The translations under genes were made by a program, and so were the position numbers. Below, piece after piece: positions 59,031 to 64,000 of a stretch of 64,000 bases of DNA (within the stretch, counting starts at the first letter, position 1; every line of letters begins with the position of its first letter). The notes under the pieces were generated by a model. It made no database searches, was not told the DNA's origin, and saw nothing but the letters and a program-made list of their open reading frames with translations. Origin of the DNA: Ilex aquifolium (Eukaryota > Streptophyta > Magnoliopsida > Aquifoliales > Aquifoliaceae); NCBI GenBank assembly GCA_951799425.1, contig OX637394.1, positions 49,665,142 to 49,729,141 of the forward strand. Reading direction: 5' to 3'.

Positions 59031-62000
59031 TTATTTTCTCTTCTTCTTGGAGGCAGTTTTCTTTTTCGATCTTTTAAATCCTGCTCCACTCTCCTGCCAG
59101 CAGAAAATAAACATTACAAGACATTATCAGAAAAAAAATTGATACTTACAAGTCATATTTATGACAGGTCAACTAAGTTTAAACAATTTCTATTCAATCT
59201 CATGACCCCCCCTTCCCCCGGCAAAGAGTGCTTGCACAAAAAATACTCAATCCACAGAACAGATTGTTTGTACAAAGTAGAATAAAATCTGTCGTTGATG
59301 GTTGTATAAAAATAATGATACTTGTCTGCAATGCACAAAAGCAATTCTCTGGTATTTGCTAATTAATTTACCAAATGCTGGAAAAGAAACAGCAGTAAAA
59401 TATCTAGAACAAAAACACAGTAATTGATCAAAAGATAAACTGTATCAAGAAGAACCAAATAATTGTTGGTGCCTAAATCTTACCATCAAATCAACATTAA
59501 CAAAAACGAGGAGTTTGACTTTGACATTCATATAAATAACTAGTCATTATAGCAAGCATAAAAAGACATCATAAGAGAGTACCTTTCTGTAATGTCTGTA
59601 AGCAATTTGACCTGTCAATTCCTGCCCATTCTTGTTGACGTAAACCTGAAAGATCAGTTAGTGGATTAGCAGTGAAAGTCGTACAGAAGAAGGGAGACAT
59701 GCATAAACCAGAGTAGGGTTACTAATCAAAAATCAATTTAATTTCCGAAATTCTTGTTCTATTTAATTGGTGTATAAAAAAAAAATCTAAGATAAGTATA
59801 AAAAAGGTACTCATAGCTACATACCCTACATTCAGCATTCACTATACGTATATTAGATGGATCTATTTAGTAAGCAAAAGACTTTTCTGCTAACAATCAT
59901 AATTGCCTGGTATATAGCTCAACACCAAAATGAATATAATCTCTTGATTCTCATGAAAAGGGAAAACCAAAAATAAAGCTTCGCAAAAACCTCAGAACCC
60001 CCCCCCCCCGGGGGACAACTATCTTCCTGATAGCCACTTTACAGGTTGTTGACATACTACAGACTGTTACCTTGATGATTTCAGATCAATGCATAAAGCA
60101 ACTCAAAGATACTGTAAGATTATAAAAAGAAAATGAGACAGTCAGAAAGCACTCCAACTAACCCTCTTCCCATCTGGACCAATGTACCAATGACCAGCAG
60201 ATTGACCCACTGCCTGAACCCTTCTTTTGCCAGCATCTTTTGGAATCTCAGTGCAGTGTTTAGGATTCATCCAGCCTCCAGAACCTTGTGGTAACTCTTC
60301 AGCCTTTGACTTCTTTGAATTTTTTCTGCTCCTCCTTGACCCTACCTCGGAATTATGTTTCCCATCGGCTTGCTTAGAACCCTCTCCATCGCTAAACTGA
60401 CCCCTGATAACACACAAAAAAAAAAACATGTGCATTGCCCTAAAAGGGAAAGGTAAAATGGAAAAAAAAAACATAAGAAAATACTATAAATATGCTGCAA
60501 TGAATGTGAATGCATTACATGTAATCAATCACTGATGCATCAGGTTGCTTATATCCTCTGTTGTTTACAGCACCCACAGGGAAAAAATTGGGTAAGCGAC
60601 TGCGAACTAGTTTTTGGATTCTTGGGTCATCATGGAAAAAATAACGATGAACAGAAGCGTTACCCACATCCCATTGCTGCTCATCATTTTTGCTGACGTT
60701 GCTATTTTCATGACAACCTTTATTGCTATTCTGAGCTACATTCTTATCTTTCACGGATCTAAAATATTCTTCACAGACCTCATCCAAAGCAGGTGTTGGA
60801 ATGTGAAATCCCTTCTCTGAACAGAAATCTTTCCATAAATCTTCTGTACAGGACATGCTCACTGATTCTTTTGTTTTCCACTGTTCTGCGGCAGCTGCAC
60901 GTTGGCCAGAATTAGATGATGGTCTCTCCTTCAAAGATGAGTCTAATTTATTAGTCCCTCTGTTTGCACCTTCACTGACACAAGGATCACCAGAATCAGA
61001 ATCAGAATCAATCAACTGGAACCTTCTAAGAGGACTAACAGTCAACTTTGGAAACATCATTTTGTTGCTGCTAGCTTCCATATTTGCAGAAACTTGGGGA
61101 TCTGAAACATGTTTCTTTGTAGTTTTTTTCCTCTGGCTGGCTGGTTCCGTGGTCAAAACCCCAAGTCCACGCAGCGGGAACTTTGAAGTGCTATGCATAG
61201 AGTGATACTGTGTTGCTGCAGGTTCGTCTGCCAATAGAATACAATTAGGAGTGGATATAGAACAGATGTTTATTGAACACAGATACTGAGGAGCAAATAA
61301 TTCGCCAATGAGAAAATTATGCGAATATCATTCTACTGCAGACATATCAGACTAGCTATGCCGAAATAAAAATTAATGCTGTCAAAGGAAGTCCAAAAAC
61401 AATGGTCTCATATAATGGAAGTAGCTTGCAAAAAGAAGCCAATGCCAATGAAAAGAAATTTTTAATATGGAGCAACAAATGGAACATGAAGTATTTTCTA
61501 ATTAATCAGATGTTTCAACTTTTAATCATAATTATTCTTATATTCGTATATCATATACTTGTGAAGGGAAAGAGAAAATGCTCAGACACGCAAAAGGAAA
61601 GAAACCAGTTCTTTTGTTTTTTTTGAACTGGAAAGTATCAGTTCAAAGATAGCACTTAGTGAACTTATTAGCATCCACTGAACATTAATGGTGCAACTCT
61701 GCCTGAGATCTTACTAATGCATTTAACATAGGTGTAGAGTAGAATGAGCCATCAAGGTTGGTGTACTACAACTAACTCACACATGTACTCAGGATCTAGG
61801 CACAAATTGTTATCCATGAGCAAAGCTTGACCAAGACATAGATTAGCAAATGCCCTAAGTTATGCTAGACTATGCCGATTGCAGACTCAGATTACTTACA
61901 TCATCTGAGCATATTTCTAAGCTAGAATCCAAATAGTTGTTTGACAAGAAGGAAACGGGAGGGAGTGTCAATATTGCACGTCTTTTACCATGTTGCCCTC

Positions 62001-63296
62001 ATTTTTTTTCAGCCAAAGATAGTATTTCAAGCTCATGTAGCGATATTCCAAAAGAAAACTCTTAATGAAACACGTGTCAAAATCAGGCAAGTTAAAACCG
62101 TACACACCCATTCACAAGTTACTGGTCCAAGTAACTAGAAAACCCATTACTAGACTTAAATTTATGTAGAAAGGCTTCTTGCTAGACATATCCTTAACCA
62201 AATAGGCCCTACTGGCATCTTAATAGTTCAAATTCTCAATCCCTAATATATTCAATGGTAAAAACTAAAACATCCCAAATCCTTAGTTAACTTTTCTGGC
62301 ATGAAATATATTTTGATCTTCGTTTTAACAACTCGGTCATGAATTAACTAGGTAGTCCTATTGTGCACAAGTGTCTACTGTAGCCAAAATTACATTTTTC
62401 GACTACAAATTAGAGGGAAAAAGAAAAAGATGTAGATCTAAACGAAAAACCTAATTCTTGCTGCTGAGCGATACACAAAACCAATTGGAAGCCAATAAAC
62501 ACAAGCAAAACCTAAGGACATGGAAAGCAATTTATAATTTCTTCTTTCTAAGTGAAAAAACCCCATAATTTTATAAACCCCAATTGAGCTCATTGTTTCA
62601 TTTCTTTATAGAACCAATCAACCATTAACGAAAAGTTGTAATTTTCATTCCCTTAAACTTAACACGAGCCACCAGAGCATTATTCTTCATGTATTCTCCA
62701 ACAGAAACAAACGAAAGAGGGAAAGAAAGTAACAAAAAGCTTTAGAGTCACCTACATTTCCCAAAAACTAAGGGAAAAAAAATCTCCCCAATTCGATCCA
62801 AGCTTCTAGCTTTCTAAGTTAACAAGCATTGTTTAGGATACATAGAGTTTCAAATTTGTATGTTTCATTCTTTTCCCAAAATTTCTCAGCAATCAATCAA
62901 ACTATTAGAGCACAAATAGGGTTAAACAAACCAAACACTATACAACTCTCTGATTTTACCTCTATGCCGATCCTCCTGAGAGGAGAACTCTTCGATATCA
63001 TCATCAACCTTACACGACTCCACTGACTCCCGCTTCCGTACAGCCGGTGTGGGCTGGGAAGTGGACCCACGGCGAAGCCGCTTATAGCTCCGAGGTGGAT
63101 CCGAAACTTGCGGGTCGGAACCCACCATCGGCGACTGAAAATCGTTGTCATCTTCTTCGATCGTAGGGAGAGCAGTAGCGGTTGAGGATTGTCGAGCTTG
63201 TTGGGGTCTAAAGTCTTCTCTTAGCGTGGTTGGTACATCAAAATCGAAGTCCAAATCGAGCCCTAGAGAGAACGACGGAGGCTCGAAATTTGCCAT
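59031..63296 (-). CDS. Plant-specific protein of unknown function
   Basis: Five exons: 63296-62960, 61227-60519, 60403-60163, 59645-59583 and 59093-59031. They join in phase to 470 aa. I do not recognise a named domain. The N-terminus is MANFEPPSFSLGLDLDFDFD, followed by Ser/Pro-rich and basic patches (SYKRLRRGST) and a Ser/Asp acidic run (LIDSDSDSGDP). A conserved-looking middle block reads SCTEDLWKDFCSEKGFHIP, then WDVGNASVHRYFFHDDPRIQ. The C-terminal 80 residues look like a compact module (GSGGWMNPKHCTEIPKDAGK, then AGHWYIGPDGKRVYVNKNGQ) ending in a lysine-rich nuclear-localisation-like tail (KRSKKKTASKKKRK). Acidic and basic tracts suggest a nuclear chromatin or DNA-associated role, which is inference only. 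Intron 1 (61228-62959) is 1.7 kb with no gene. Confidence 0.85.
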
Positions 63297-64000
63297 GAAA
63301 ATGTAGAGAGAGAGAGAGAATTTGAGTTCAAAGTAAAGGAGGGAATTGCAAGAAAATTAGACACAGGATTTTTGCTATTTTGCCGCCAAAAACCATATCG
63401 AGAGAAACCAATGGCGTGCTTTGGAGCGATGAAGAATGGAGATTCGGGGCGGGTCAATTGAGGGCCGAACGGATATAGTTTCATGGGGCCATTGCGGGCC
63501 ACACCATTTCCAACGATGAGAGCCCCACAAATTGCGCTGCGCATTGGCCCCCACGTCGGTCCTTGCCAATTTTTGTTCGAGCTATATTTACATTACATGT
63601 AAGGGCGATAATTGAGTCGGATGTTATAAGTTTGAATTCAAATCTAACGAGTTTAATTTTTGAAACGAACTTAAAAGATTGTTCAATCTCGATTAATTTA
63701 TAACTTGAACAGAGCTAAAGCCAACCCGAATACAAGTAACTCGACTATTTTACACATAAATGAGTCAAATTTTACGAACTTAAACCGAACTTTTAAGGCT
63801 CATTTTTATTTTTTTAAACAAGTCTAAAAAATTATTCAAGTTTAGCTCGTTTAAAACACGAGTCAAGTTTGAATTGAGTTTTTTGTGAGTCAGAGTTCGA
63901 GTAATTCATCTCAATTAACACTCCTAATTACATTCATGAGTTTTGCTGAAATAATACATACCTTCTCTAGCATTTATATATTAAACCACAATTTAAATTT
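63297..64000. other. Promoter of the unknown-protein gene and repeat-like flank
   Basis: 63297-63560 is the likely leader (GA-rich at 63306-63319) and promoter. From 63600 to the window end the sequence is AT-rich with many GAGTC, AACTCG and GAACTTAAA-like short repeats, which looks like a degraded mobile element, class unknown. Confidence 0.4.

Noticed and set aside
1..64000. CRISPR arrays, bacterial operons, rRNA genes
   Set aside because: None seen; intron-containing genes show that this is plant nuclear DNA.

Overview
This is nuclear DNA from a flowering plant, most likely a eudicot. Genes are split by GT–AG introns, spacers are AT-rich, and the proteins match plant families such as plant mobile domain, CRM/CAF splicing factors, RBP45 and class-B LPAAT. 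I cannot name the species.

Layout, left to right. (1) A plant-mobile-domain gene with internal repeats (minus, 1075-4430). (2) An initiator tRNA-Met gene (minus, 5777-5848) beside a tandem-duplicated AT-rich block. (3) ESCRT-II subunit SNF8/VPS22 (plus, 7 exons, 6057-9548). (4) A decayed transposon-like repeat block and an F-box/LRR-like fragment (about 10.0-10.9 kb). (5) A TMEM14/FAX-type membrane protein (minus, 3 exons). (6) A 5.6-kb decayed endogenous pararetrovirus (about 15.45-21.06 kb). (7) Two abutting PIF/Harbinger-like elements (21.69-23.11 kb). (8) A single-exon DTW-domain protein (plus). (9) A CRM-domain mitochondrial splicing factor of the mCSF1/CAF type (minus, 5 exons). (10) Purple acid phosphatase 18 (minus, 5 exons), with a complete TRIM retrotransposon in intron 1. 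(11) A MULE-like element carrying a nested solo LTR (35.35-37.63 kb). (12) An RBP45-type RNA-binding protein (plus, 7 exons). (13) An AT-hook protein (minus) with a long 5'-UTR intron and an overlapping uORF. (14) Nested inverted-repeat elements (50.6-51.45 kb). (15) A class-B microsomal lysophosphatidic acid acyltransferase (minus, 5 exons). (16) A second copy of the MULE-like family (57.5-58.06 kb). (17) A plant-specific nuclear-looking protein of unknown function (minus, 5 exons).

The host genes are independent housekeeping or regulatory loci, not a cluster with one function. For nearly all of them the exon lengths and phases add up to one open frame of the family's usual size. From memory, the FAX-type gene, PAP18 and the terminal unknown gene correspond to adjacent Arabidopsis loci near At3g20490-At3g20510, which suggests old microsynteny.

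The most unusual object is the pararetrovirus. It carries movement-protein, coat-protein and aspartic-protease regions and a caulimovirus-style promoter and poly(A) signal. I find no reverse transcriptase or RNase H in it. That place is taken by a region with a tyrosine-rich short-repeat segment. It may be the Pol-less component of a bipartite virus, or a rearranged copy.
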